Assembly (NCBI GenBank): GCA_963777695.1
Contig: CAVZRC010000003.1
Location: 4,092,001 to 4,156,000 of the forward strand
Reading direction: 5' to 3'
DNA from: CAVZRC01 sp963777695
Lineage (GTDB): Bacteria > Planctomycetota > Planctomycetia > Isosphaerales > Isosphaeraceae
Length of the DNA: 64,000 nucleotides
Each line of letters begins with the position of its first letter. The stretch's first letter is position 1. Of the stretch, positions 10,531-20,240 are shown one piece after another. A model generated the notes under the pieces. It searched no databases, was not told where the DNA came from, and saw only the letters and a program-made list of their open reading frames with translations. A program made the translations under genes and the position numbers.

Positions 10531-11483
10531 CAGATTATTCCTTGGTGTTCTTCGAAAATCGAGGCTCCTCGTACGAACCTGGAGCGAGGACGAGTGCCTC
10601 ACGGACAACCGGCCGGAGCCGAGCGACGTTCCCACGAGCGCGGAAAGGAGTCGAAGCGAGCGCGGAATCCGGCGAGTTCTCTCGGTTGTTGAGAGCGTGG
10701 CGAGGAAATCGGGCTGATTGACGAGGGATCGTCCTGGCACTCGAGGCGTTCGGGGGCCGCTGGCGGAGCCGGGTTCGACTCAGCCCTCAACTTCGGGCCT
10801 CGATGTCTTCGGGCGGCAGGGGTCGGCGCCCGGAGATCGCCCCCCTAAATCAGATTTCACGATCCCGGGAGGGCGAACCTCGTGGCGAGCCGCCCCGCTC
10901 GGACGGAGCCTCGCCCTCCCAGGATCATGAAAGGTCATCCAGGAATGCCGGTGGAGGCGTGCTCGGACCCGGACGAACCACCCGATTTCATCGCAACAGT
11001 CTCACACAGGTGGGTGATTGCCAGATCGAGTATCCGCACAACCGAAAGTTCGCTGTTCTGGGACGAAAGGAGGACACCTCTCGCCGAGTGACACCACGCA
11101 GACCACCCCACCGATCCCTCTTCTCGCCGGTTGCCAGACTCCGCATGGATCGCGGGTGGCGATTGGCCCGTGGCGGATCGTGATCGACCGCCTCCTCGGT
11201 CTTCGCAATCCACGTGTCGCGCACCACCCCAAACCCCGATAGGTCCCCGGATGCTGGCGATTCGGGCGATTCGACCTCAGCGTCACCATTCGACCTGCAA
11301 AGCAATGATGTATTTCGAACCCGAGGAAAGCTCCGATCTGTCCGCGATGATGGTATACTTCTCGCAGTCCGCGCGAGCCATCCGCCCGCGTTCGGAGTGG
11401 AAACATGCGGACAATCCGCTTATCCTGAGTTGGATTGCATTGCTGCAATAAAACCAGGCTGCCTTTATTTGGATATCCGCGAC
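10531..11483. other. Long non-coding stretch upstream of the TPR-sulfotransferase gene
   Basis: About 950 bases without a gene I can support. It contains a strong inverted repeat (10861-10926, listed separately). Open frames here have poor codon character in all six frames. The 3' part must hold the promoter of the TPR-sulfotransferase gene, and the 5' part that of the PEP-CTERM gene. Confidence 0.45.
10861..10926. repeat. Nested inverted repeat with GGGAGGGCGA arms
   Basis: The arms at 10861-10881 and 10906-10926 are 21 bases long and pair at 18 positions (GATCCCGGGAGGGCGA against its complement). A smaller CGAGC/GCTCG stem lies inside. The layout is that of a dispersed extragenic palindrome or a very stable transcript hairpin. 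No coding content. Confidence 0.6.
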
Positions 11484-13659
11484 ATGCAAGACGTTCTGAC
11501 GACGGCCATCGAGATGCATCAGGCGGGCCGTCTGCCCCAGGCCGCCGCGTTATATCAGAAGATCTTGGCGCAGGAGAAAGACAACGCGGTGGCGATGCAC
11601 CTGCTGGGTGTGCTCCACCATCAGCAGGGGGATCAAGCCAAGGCGATCGAGCTGATCGGCCGGGCGGTGGCGATCCGGCCGAACGTGCCGGCCTTCCACG
11701 CCAACCTGGCCGAGGCGTATCGCGCGACCGGCCAGTTGGAGCGCGCGGCCGGGTGTTGCCGCGCGGCCCTGGGACTCTGGCCGGACTACCCCGAGGCCCT
11801 GTGCAACCTCGGCCTGGCGCTGCAAGGGCTGGGGAAGAAAGAGGAGTCGGTCGAGAAGTTCCGCCGGGCCCTGGAGTTGCGGCCGGATTTCGCCACGGCG
11901 CATAATAACCTGGGCATCGTGCTGCGGGAGCTCGGGCAGTTCGACGAGGCGCTGGAGCATTTCCGCACGGCCGTCGAGCTCGACCCGAATTTCGCGCCGG
12001 CCCGGACCAACCTCGGCCAGATGCTCCTGGACCGCGGCAAGCCCGAGGAGGCGCTGCCGCACTGCGAGGAAGCCGTCCGGCTCCAGCCGGACATGGCGGC
12101 CCTGCATCACAACCTCGGCAATGCCCTTCGTGCGATGGAGCGGTACGTCGAGGCCAGGTCATCGTACCTGGAGGCGCTGCGGCTCGAGCCCGACCTGGCC
12201 CAGGCACAGGCGCACCTCGGCCTGACCCTGGTCCGCGACGGCCAGCTCAACGACGCCTTGCCCTGGCTGAAGCGGGCCATCGAGCTCGACCCGGCCAACG
12301 CGACCTTCGAGGAATTCCTGGCCGAGCTCTATGTGGAGCGCGAGGATCCGGCCGAGGCCATCCCCCACTTCGAACGCGCCTTGATCCTGTCGGAGGAGGA
12401 GCGGCCGGGGGTCCACCTCTCGCTGGGGTGGGCGCTCCAGGACGAGGGCCGGCACGCCGAGGCCCGCGAGCATTACGATACGGCGCTGCGGATCCAGCCG
12501 GATTCGGCCGCGGCCCATCTGAACATCGGCGGGATCAGCGAGGAGCAGGGCCAGATGGACAAGGCCGAGGAGGCCTTCCGCTCGGCCCTGCAATTGCAGC
12601 CGAATTTCCCGATCCCGCACGCCCGGCTGGCGACCCTGCTCCGCGGCAAGCTGCCGGACGACGACCTGGCCGCACTCGAGCGACGGCTGGCCGACCCCGA
12701 CCTGGCCCAGGCCCCGCGCCCGGCTCCTGTTCGGACTCAGCCACGTCCTGGACGCGCGCGGCGATCACGCCCGCGCCGGCGAGTGCCTCCGCGAGGCCAA
12801 CGCCATCACCAGGTCGCTGGCCAAGGGGCACCGCGACTACCAGCCGGCCGACCACGACCGGTTCGTGACCGGGCTGTTGAAGACGTTCGACGCCGCGTTC
12901 TTCGAGCGGGCCGCCGGCGCGGGCCACGACTCGCGACGGCCGGTCTTCGTCTTCGGCCTGCCGCGATCGGGCACGACGCTCATCGAGCAGATCCTCGCCA
13001 GCCACTCGCGGCTCCATGGCGCCGGCGAGCTGCGGGTGGCCCGCCAGACGTTCGAGGCGATCCCGGCCGCGGTCGGCCTGACCGGGCCGCCGATGGAATG
13101 CATCCCGCACCTCGACCGGCCGGCCTACCGACGCCTGGCCGAGCAGCACCTCGATCGGCTCCGCGCCCTGGCCGGCGACCGGCCCGACCGCGTCGCCGAC
13201 AAGATGCCCGACAATTACATGTACCTCGGCCTGATGTCGGCCGTCTTCCCCCGCGCCACGTTCATCCACTGTCGCCGCGATCTCCGCGACATCTCCGTCT
13301 CCTGCTGGATGACCGACTTCCGCAGCATCCGATGGGCCAACGACCCCGAGCACATCGCCTCGCGGTTCCAGCAGTACCGGCGGTTGATGGAGCACTGGCA
13401 GGCCGTCCTGCCCTCGACGATCCACCACGTCGACTACGAGGAGACGGTGGCCGACACCGAGGCGGTGGCGCGTCGCCTGATCGCGGCCTGCGGGCTGGAG
13501 TGGGAACCCGCCTGCCTGGAGTTCCACCGCAACGAGCGGCCGATCCGCACCGCCAGCGTCACCCAGGTCCGCCAGCCGGTTTATACGCGATCCGTCGCCC
13601 GCTGGAAGAATTACGAGGCCAGCCTCGGCGAGCTGTTCGCGACCCTCCCGGTCGGCTAG
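11484..13659 (+). CDS. TPR-repeat protein sulfotransferase (frameshifted)
   Basis: The first 410 residues are about a dozen tandem tetratricopeptide repeats (for example NLGLALQGLGKKEESVEKFR). The second part is a sulfotransferase domain with the PAPS 5'-phosphosulfate loop VFGLPRSGTTLIEQIL and downstream HCRRDLRDISVSCW. The two lie in different frames. The break is near 12718-12721, where restoring one CG to a CGCG tract (or dropping one base) rejoins SHVLDARGDHARAGECLREA to both sides. TPR-sulfotransferase fusions form a known family transferring sulfate from PAPS to protein or glycan acceptors; the acceptor here is unknown. The ATG at 11484 has a weak ribosome site. No signal peptide is visible. 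Confidence 0.85.
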
Positions 13660-14008
13660 GTCGCCTCACGATTGGGCTGCAAACGGTCGGGGGACAGAGC
13701 CCCCTCATACAAGGATGTCCCTGGCCGGTCTCTTGTAGGAGCCGGCTCCGTCCGGCGATCCTCACCCAATCGCAGAGCGCTCCAGGTCGTATGCAGGCGC
13801 CAGCCGAAGGGCGATTCGTAGCGGATCGCGACCAGCCGAGCCGAAGACCCCGATAGGCAGAGGGGGATCGCCCGGTTAGACTTAGATCTGAACCATTCGC
13901 CCGGAGAGGGTGTCTTGACCGGCGGGTGGTCTGTCCTGGTCCCGAGTCCCAGGAGGTGCAGTCCAGGGTTCGATCCCGCGATCGACCCCGACTGAGCGGA
14001 AGAGTGGA
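13660..14008. other. Intergenic region before rsfS
   Basis: About 350 bases between the sulfotransferase and rsfS. A short GGGGG-ACAGAG-CCCCC hairpin soon after the sulfotransferase stop could end its transcript. A GGTTCGATCCC word near 13970 resembles a tRNA T-loop, but its flanks do not pair. I see no gene. Confidence 0.4.
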
Positions 14009-14569
14009 ATGGTAGAACCAAACACGACGAACAGCGTACCCAACACCGAATCCATCACCGATCGCCGCGCGAGGTCCTTGCGGACCCGCGGGACGCATTC
14101 CAGTCAGGACGATGTCCCCCATCACGCGACCGACCGCCGCGAGCCGAGCCGGGCCGGCGTGGCCCTCGAACATGCTCGCATCTGCGCCCGGATCGCCGAC
14201 GACAATCGCGGCAAGGATATCCTCCTGCTCGATTTGCGGAAGGCCACCGCGATCGTCAACTTCTTCGTGATCGTCACGGCCGTCTCGCGGCGGTTGAGCC
14301 ACTCCATCGCCAGCGAGATCGACCACGAGATGAAGAAGCTCGGCGAGGCCAAGCTCGGGCTCGAAGAGTCCGAGGAAGGCCGATGGACCTTGATCGACTA
14401 CGGCGACTTCGTCGTCCACATCTTCTCGGCCGATGACCGGTCATACTACGCGCTCGAAGAGATCTGGGGCGATGCCCCCCAACTCGACTGGCAAGCGGCG
14501 GGTTCCGAAGCGCCTTCGAGATCCGTCCGGGAAATCCCCGGCGAGAATTCGGGTGAGCCCGACCGATGA
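14009..14569 (+). CDS. rsfS: Ribosome silencing factor RsfS
   Basis: The core (about residues 51-160) matches RsfS: KDILLLDLRKATAIVNFFVI, then SEEGRWTLIDYGDFVVHIFS, then YYALEEIWGDAP. RsfS binds ribosomal protein uL14 and blocks joining of the subunits when nutrients are short. The annotated start adds about 50 polar residues before the domain; a GTG at 14159 would give a family-typical length and is a credible alternative. The stop overlaps the argS start (ATGA at 14566-14569), implying translational coupling. Confidence 0.92.
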   Translation: MVEPNTTNSVPNTESITDRRARSLRTRGTHSSQDDVPHHATDRREPSRAGVALEHARICARIADDNRGKDILLLDLRKATAIVNFFVIVTAVSRRLSHSIASEIDHEMKKLGEAKLGLEESEEGRWTLIDYGDFVVHIFSADDRSYYALEEIWGDAPQLDWQAAGSEAPSRSVREIPGENSGEPDR

Positions 14570-16284
14570 ACGTACTCAATCGCTTGAGGACGATCTTCGG
14601 CTCGGCATTGCCGGAGGGCGCCGATCGGGCGGCCTTCGAGAAGGCGGTCCGTCCGGCGACCGATCCCAAGTTCGGCGATTATCAGGCCAACGGCTGCATG
14701 ACGCTCGCCAAGGCGATGGGTCGCAAGCCTCGCGACCTCGCCCAGGAGCTGGCAAGCACCTTGGATCTGATGCCGATGGCAGGCCCGCCCGAAATCGCCG
14801 GACCCGGCTTCCTCAATATCCGCCTGAACGAGGAATGGGTCGCCGCATGCCTGGGCGACCTCCTCGTCGACGAGCATCTCGGCCTGAACCCGCCGGATCG
14901 GGTCAAGACGGTGGTGATCGACTTCTCGTCGCCCAACGTCGCCAAGCCGATGCACGTCGGACACCTCCGCTCGACGGTCATCGGCGACAGCCTGGCGCGG
15001 ATCATCGCGGCTAACGGGCACCAGGTCGTCCGGGACAACCACCTCGGCGACTGGGGCTCGCAGTTCGGCATGATCCTCTGGGGCTGGAAGAACGCCCGCG
15101 ACGAGGACCGATACGCGATCGATCCCGTCGGCGAGCTGGCCCGGCTCTATCGACTGGTTCAGGACCGGATCAAGGCCCGCGATTCATCGGTCGAGGATGC
15201 CGCGCGTGGCGAAACGGCCAAGCTCCATGCCGGCGACGCGGAGAACCGCGCCCTCTGGGACCAGTTCATGCCCCACTGCCTCGGGGCGATCCAGGCGATG
15301 TACGACCGGCTCGGCATCCGATTCGACGTCCAGCTCGGTGAGAGCTTCTACGACCCGCAGCTCGCGTCGGTCGTCGCGGATCTCCGGGAGAAGGGACTCG
15401 CCGTCGAGAGCGATGGGGCGATCGTCGTCCACGTCGAGCAGACCGAAGCCCCGTTCATCGTCCGCAAGACGGACGGGGCCTTCACTTATGCGACCACCGA
15501 CCTGGCCACGATCCAGTACCGCGTACAGACCTGGCACCCGGACCAGGTCCTTTACGTGGTCGACCACCGTCAGGGCGACCATTTCAAGCAGCTCTTCGAG
15601 GTCGCCCGAAAGTGGGGGTACGACGCGATCGACCTGGAGCACGTGGCCTTCGGTACCATACTTGGCCAGGATCGCCGCCCCTTCAAGACGCGCGAAGGCG
15701 ATGTCGTCGGCCTGGAGTCGCTCCTGGACGAGGCGATCGCCGAGGCGCTCAAGGTCGTCAATGAGAATAGCCCCGAGCTGGATCCCGTGGAGCGCGAGCA
15801 GGTGGCTGTCGTCGTGGGAATGGGAGCCATCAAGTACGCCGATCTGTCGCAGAACCGGATCAGCGACTACGTCTTCGACTGGCAGAAGATGATGGCAATG
15901 AACGGGAACACGGGGACGTATCTGCAATACGCCTACGCGCGCATCCAGAGCATTTTCCGCAAGGGAGAGACCGCGCCCGAGAGGATCCGGCAACAACGCC
16001 CGACAATCGCACTGAGTCATCCCGCCGAGAGGGCATTGGGCGTGCGGCTGCTCCGCCTTCCCGAGGTCTTGGAGCTGGCCTATTCGGAGTTGAAGCCGAA
16101 CATCCTGACGGATTACCTCTTCGATCTGGCCAACGCCTTCAGCACGTTCTACCAGGAATGCCCGGTGCTCAAGGCGGAGTCGGCCGATCGCCGCGACAGT
16201 CGGCTCGCATTGTGCGACCTGACCGCCAGGATCTTGAAATTTGGCCTCAACCTGCTTGGAATCGATGTGGTAGACCGGATGTGA
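14566..16284 (+). CDS. argS: Arginyl-tRNA synthetase
   Basis: A complete class I arginyl-tRNA synthetase of 572 residues. The N-terminal Add-1 tRNA-binding domain reads DPKFGDYQANGCMTLAKAMG. The HIGH signature is in SSPNVAKPMHVGHLRSTVIG. The KMSKS-equivalent loop is PFKTREGDVV, and the C-terminal anticodon-binding domain ends in the near-universal VDRM. It ligates arginine to tRNA(Arg) in the cytoplasm. It overlaps rsfS by four bases, forming a small housekeeping operon. Confidence 0.97.
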   Translation: MNVLNRLRTIFGSALPEGADRAAFEKAVRPATDPKFGDYQANGCMTLAKAMGRKPRDLAQELASTLDLMPMAGPPEIAGPGFLNIRLNEEWVAACLGDLLVDEHLGLNPPDRVKTVVIDFSSPNVAKPMHVGHLRSTVIGDSLARIIAANGHQVVRDNHLGDWGSQFGMILWGWKNARDEDRYAIDPVGELARLYRLVQDRIKARDSSVEDAARGETAKLHAGDAENRALWDQFMPHCLGAIQAMYDRLGIRFDVQLGESFYDPQLASVVADLREKGLAVESDGAIVVHVEQTEAPFIVRKTDGAFTYATTDLATIQYRVQTWHPDQVLYVVDHRQGDHFKQLFEVARKWGYDAIDLEHVAFGTILGQDRRPFKTREGDVVGLESLLDEAIAEALKVVNENSPELDPVEREQVAVVVGMGAIKYADLSQNRISDYVFDWQKMMAMNGNTGTYLQYAYARIQSIFRKGETAPERIRQQRPTIALSHPAERALGVRLLRLPEVLELAYSELKPNILTDYLFDLANAFSTFYQECPVLKAESADRRDSRLALCDLTARILKFGLNLLGIDVVDRM

Positions 16285-16369
16285 TTCCCGCCGCGCCGGC
16301 CGACGGAGCCGGCGCAGATCCGCCCCCGAGTCCTCCGAGCGACTCGCCGACCGCCTGGAGCGCCCTCCC

Positions 16370-18256
16370 ATGATTGACAGACGATTGCCGTCTCGGGTGG
16401 TCATCACCCTGGGGATCATTCTCGGCTCGACCCTGGCGGCCCTCGCGCCCTGGACGCTGGTCCGGGGCGGAGATACGCCGGACCCGGGCCCCTCGCCGAA
16501 GGCCCCGGCGCCCGACGAGCCGCATCGCTCGCCGATCGCGCTGGCCCTGTCGAACGACGGCACCCGGCTCCTGACCGCCAACCAGACCGCCGATACCGTC
16601 TCGCTGGTCGACACCAAGTCCGGGCGTGTGCTCCGCGAGATCAGGACGGGCGAGAAGCCGGCGGGCGTGGCCCTGTCGCGAGACGGCCGTCGAGGCGTCG
16701 TGACCCACTGGTACGGCTACGACGTCGCCATCCTCGATCTGAAGGACGACACGATCACCGTGGCCGGCCGCATCGAGGTCGGGCCCGAGCCGCGGGGCGT
16801 CGCGATCACGGCCGACGGCTCGACGGCCTTCGTGGCCCTGGGGGCCGCGAACGAGGTCGTCCGCCTGGACCTGAATGGCCGGAAGGTCAGTGGCCGATTG
16901 ACCGTCGGCCGCGAGCCGCGCGGGATCGCACTATCTCCCGACGGGTCGCGGCTCCTCGTCGGCAATGCCCGGTCCCAGGACGTCTCGATCATCGACACGA
17001 AGACCTGGAAGGTGCTCCAGAACCTCCCGATCGACGGCGACAACCTCCGGCAGGTCACGATCAGCTCGGATGGCAAGTCGGGCTACCTCGCCAACATGAG
17101 GAATCGCAAGTTTCCCACGACCAAGAATAACATCGACCTGGGCTGGGTCCTCGGCCAGCGTCTGACCCGGATCGACCTGGCCGGCAAGGCGCCCTCATAC
17201 TTCACGCTCTCGCTCGACCCGCAGGGCAAGGCCGCCGGCGACGCCCACGGGGTGGCGATCACTCCGGACCAGAAGCTCCTGGCCGTCAGTTGCGGCGGGA
17301 CACACGAGGTCATGATCTTCCGGACCGACCGCAAGCGGCTCCCCTGGCAGGAGGGTCGTTCCCGCGACCTGATCCCGGCCGAGTTGCTCAAGAACGACGG
17401 CCGATACCGTCGCGTGGAACTCGGCGGCCGGCCCACCGAGCTGGCCTTCGCCCCCGACAACAAGACCCTCTATGTGGCCAATTACCTCGAAGACGCCGTC
17501 CAGATCGTGGACGCGGAATCGGCGAAGCTGATCCGGACCATCCCCCTGGGCGGCCCCAGGACGCTCTCGCTGGCCCGTCGCGGCGAGATCGTGTTCCACG
17601 ACGCCCGCCGCTCTTTCAATCAGTGGTACAGTTGCAACACGTGCCACAGCGACGGCCACACCAACGGCCTGGATTTCGACACGCTCAACGACGGACGGCA
17701 GGACAATAGCACCTTCCACCTCCGGAGCCGGAAGAAAGTCCCCACCCTGAGACGCGTCACCCAGACCCGGCCCTGGACCTGGCACGGCTGGCAGACCAGC
17801 CTCGACGACGCGATGGTCGAGTCCTTCACCAAGAGCATGCAAGGCCCGAAGCCCTCTGCCGGCGACGTCAAGTCGCTGGTGGCGTTCCTCGACACGCTCG
17901 ACTATCCCAGGAATCCCTTCCGGCAGGCCGACGGCACGCTCACCCCGGCCGCGCGCCGCGGCGAGGCGGTCTTCCGTTCCCAGAAGGCCGGGTGTGCCGA
18001 CTGCCACGGCGGCCCCGAGTTCACCGACGGCAAGATCCACATCGTCGGACTCGAAGAGAGCGATGATGCCTATCGCGGATACAACCCGCCCTCGCTCCGC
18101 GGCACCTATGATAAGGACCCGTACCTCCACGACGGCCGCTCCAAGGCCCTCCGAGACGCCCTCGAGGAAGCCCACAGCGCCGAGAGCGTGACCGGGCATG
18201 GCGAGCTGTCCGAGAAGGAGCTCGACGACCTGGTCGCTTACTTGAAAAGCCTGTAA
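16370..18256 (+). CDS. Secreted YVTN beta-propeller with di-heme cytochrome c domain
   Basis: 628 residues. A signal anchor (VVITLGIILGSTLAALAPW) leads into a seven-bladed YVTN-type propeller with repeats such as LALSNDGTRLLTANQTADTV and VALSRDGRRGVVTHW. The C-terminal third is cytochrome c peroxidase-like, with two c-type heme sites, CNTCH and CADCH, and the peroxidase-like segment LRGTYDKDPYLHDGRSKALRDALEEA. It would work in the periplasm as an electron carrier or peroxidase/dehydrogenase-type enzyme. The electron donor cannot be told from sequence. Transcription probably stops at the palindrome at 18337-18364. Confidence 0.9.
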   Translation: MIDRRLPSRVVITLGIILGSTLAALAPWTLVRGGDTPDPGPSPKAPAPDEPHRSPIALALSNDGTRLLTANQTADTVSLVDTKSGRVLREIRTGEKPAGVALSRDGRRGVVTHWYGYDVAILDLKDDTITVAGRIEVGPEPRGVAITADGSTAFVALGAANEVVRLDLNGRKVSGRLTVGREPRGIALSPDGSRLLVGNARSQDVSIIDTKTWKVLQNLPIDGDNLRQVTISSDGKSGYLANMRNRKFPTTKNNIDLGWVLGQRLTRIDLAGKAPSYFTLSLDPQGKAAGDAHGVAITPDQKLLAVSCGGTHEVMIFRTDRKRLPWQEGRSRDLIPAELLKNDGRYRRVELGGRPTELAFAPDNKTLYVANYLEDAVQIVDAESAKLIRTIPLGGPRTLSLARRGEIVFHDARRSFNQWYSCNTCHSDGHTNGLDFDTLNDGRQDNSTFHLRSRKKVPTLRRVTQTRPWTWHGWQTSLDDAMVESFTKSMQGPKPSAGDVKSLVAFLDTLDYPRNPFRQADGTLTPAARRGEAVFRSQKAGCADCHGGPEFTDGKIHIVGLEESDDAYRGYNPPSLRGTYDKDPYLHDGRSKALRDALEEAHSAESVTGHGELSEKELDDLVAYLKSL

Positions 18257-18336
18257 TTCAGGCCGAGCCGAGCGGACAGACCAGGCATTACGACACGTCT
18301 CGCACAACGCCACCAGACAGGGTGAGATCGAAGCCC

Positions 18337-18364
18337 GTGACCACGCACGTGAGTGCGTGGTCAC
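18337..18364. terminator. Perfect 12-bp palindrome between convergent genes
   Basis: A perfect inverted repeat (GTGACCACGCAC, four-base loop, GTGCGTGGTCAC) lies between the propeller-cytochrome gene and the opposing zinc peptidase gene and touches the latter's frame-corrected stop. It lacks a T-run. A bidirectional terminator or transcript-end stabiliser is the simplest reading. Confidence 0.6.
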
Positions 18365-19030
18365 CCCGTGGTCTTCGGCGAGAAGCCTCGACATGACCGT
18401 CCCCAGAGCACTGCCGCGACGTGAGTCCAGGCGGCTGCGTTCGCGACGCGTGCAACCCGTTCCTCGTCATCGGTGGAACCCGTGGAGCGTAGGATTTCCC
18501 GCCGCCCTCCGACTGGCGTCGAGCTCCACGGGCAGATTCGCAAGCTGGACGAGCAAGTGAAGCCAGAAGAGCCCGATCGCGAGCACGATTAATCGCATCA
18601 TGCCCAGCCAGAATCCCGCCGCCAGCAGGATCCAGCAGATCTGACAGCCGAGGACGGTCCAGGGAACGACCGCATTGCGGACGATCAGGCCGGGATAGCC
18701 CTTCGCGTGCTGGATCGCATGTCCGGCCTCGTGAGCCGCCACCGCCACGGCCGTCGATGATCGACCTTCGAAGATCTTCGGGGACAATCTCAATGTACGA
18801 CGGGCCGCATCATAGTAGTTACCCAGCTCGCCCGAGACCGGCACGATCGCCACATCGTCCACGTTGCCGGCTTCCATGATAATCGCGGCCGTCTCGGCAC
18901 CGGAAAGCCCCGACGCGGACGCGATTCCCGTTCCCGCGGTAAAGGCCCGAGCGATTCGGAGGTGGGCCCAGATCGTCACCAGGAATCCCGGGAATACGAT
19001 CATCAGGTAGTCGATCCACAGCAAGTGCAT
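18361..19030 (-). CDS. Neutral zinc metallopeptidase, YugP-like (frameshifted near C-terminus)
   Basis: A membrane zinc peptidase of the YugP/Zn_peptidase_2 type. An N-terminal helix (LWIDYLMIVFPGFLVTIWA) is followed by VSGELGNYYDAARRTLRLSP, the zinc motif AVAAHEAGHAIQH, two more helices and NLPVELDASRR. The uninterrupted frame then ends early at 18467. Shifting by one base near 18505 continues into EILRSTGSTDDEERVARVAN and AAAWTHVAAVL, matching the family's usual C-terminus. The stop then falls at 18361. The ATG at 19030 has GAGG upstream; a GTG at 19036 is also possible. The substrate is unknown. Confidence 0.85.
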
Positions 19031-19055
19031 CCTCACCTCGACGTCGCGCCATCGA

Positions 19056-20240
19056 TCAGGACGTGTCCATCATAACGTCGCCCGCGAGGAATCCGAGGCG
19101 CTCGTGCCAGGTTCGCTCGACTTGATTCAATCGTTCGAGGCAGGCCGACGTGTCACTCCCCGTGGCGAACACCGTCATCACGGGCTCGCCGGGCTCGATG
19201 CGAGTCCCGGCGGCCGGCACGTCGGCGATCGAAGGCACCGTGAAGGGATCGCTCGTGAGCTCGGCCGCGCCGACCTCCGGCATGACCTGTCCTCGCGCCG
19301 CGTAGAGGATTCGCTTGGCAATCACCCGAATCCAGCCGGGACCGACGCCTACGAGACCAGGTCCCTGATTCGAGGTCCCCTCGCAGGCCCTCCGATGCTC
19401 ATTCATCAAACTTCGATCCGTGGCCAGCTCGTGGATCTCGATCGAGGCCGTGAATCGCGGATTGATCTCGACAGGCCAAGGGACCCCGTCGCACAGGACA
19501 TAGTCGACCCCGAACCAGCCGACGAGGTCGAACCCGGATGCCAGCCGGTTTCCCAGAGACTTCAGCGATCCGTCCAGCTCCGCGGCGATCGGACACGGGC
19601 CGATACTCCCCCGATAGGCGAACGGCGAACCCGCGATACCGACCCACTGCCGGGTGATCCCGATCAAGCGAGCCTCGCCAGACTGTGCGATGAACGCGGC
19701 CGAGAAGCTCGGTCCGTCCACGAACCGCTGGAAATAGCACGGCGACGACCTCGGAATCGATCGATCCGTGAGGCGTTCGATGCCGCGTCCGCCCCCGGAG
19801 GCGATCGGCTTGACGAGCCAGCTCCCATCAGTGGGGAGGCCCGTCGGATCCCGCCGCACCTCGGGCGAGGGTATTCCCACCTGGTTCAAGATCCGCCCGA
19901 CCGCGATAGGGTCGCGGACCGCTCGCAAGACCTCGGCCCCGACGCCCCAGAGATGATGCCGTCGGGAGATCCGTTCGACGAGGTCGGAGTCGTTCTCAAG
20001 TCCGCCCGTGTAGAACCACGGAGAAGGCGGGAGCGATTCGGACGCGGCGAGGAAACCCGGAGCGGCACCCTTCCAATCAACCCGTTCGACCGGGCAGACC
20101 GCGGCCAGATCGCGATCGGCGAACGCGTTGACGCAACGTGGGCGGAGCCCGCACCGCATCGCGGAAAACGCGGCGGCGCGAGTGCTCACGCCCAGGATCA
20201 GGACATCGTAGCTGTCGTTGACCCGAAGAGCTTCGATCAG
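19056..20240 (-). CDS. ATP-grasp domain protein of the C1/methanopterin neighbourhood
   Basis: About 395 residues. The start of a Rossmann-like pre-ATP-grasp domain is YDVLILGVSTRAAAFSAMRC. The ATP-grasp core follows: WLVKPIASGGGRGIERL for nucleotide binding and WPVEINPRFTASIEIHEL with the Asn/Arg metal-binding set. No ATG, GTG or TTG fits upstream of the first beta strand. A CTG at 20240 follows AAGGA by six bases and overlaps the upstream stop as CTGA, so a coupled CTG start is proposed. ATP-grasp genes recur in bacterial H4MPT clusters with fae and mtd and are thought to help make the cofactor. That role is inferred here. Confidence 0.8.
   Translation of the reverse strand: MIEALRVNDSYDVLILGVSTRAAAFSAMRCGLRPRCVNAFADRDLAAVCPVERVDWKGAAPGFLAASESLPPSPWFYTGGLENDSDLVERISRRHHLWGVGAEVLRAVRDPIAVGRILNQVGIPSPEVRRDPTGLPTDGSWLVKPIASGGGRGIERLTDRSIPRSSPCYFQRFVDGPSFSAAFIAQSGEARLIGITRQWVGIAGSPFAYRGSIGPCPIAAELDGSLKSLGNRLASGFDLVGWFGVDYVLCDGVPWPVEINPRFTASIEIHELATDRSLMNEHRRACEGTSNQGPGLVGVGPGWIRVIAKRILYAARGQVMPEVGAAELTSDPFTVPSIADVPAAGTRIEPGEPVMTVFATGSDTSACLERLNQVERTWHERLGFLAGDVMMDTS

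Noticed and set aside
13930..13992. Possible tRNA near 13970 (GGTTCGATCCC resembles a T-loop)
   Set aside because: The flanking bases do not form a T-stem, and no acceptor, D-arm or anticodon arm could be laid out.
15184..16617. 477-codon minus-strand open frame opposite argS
   Set aside because: Shadow of argS, which is complete and unambiguous.
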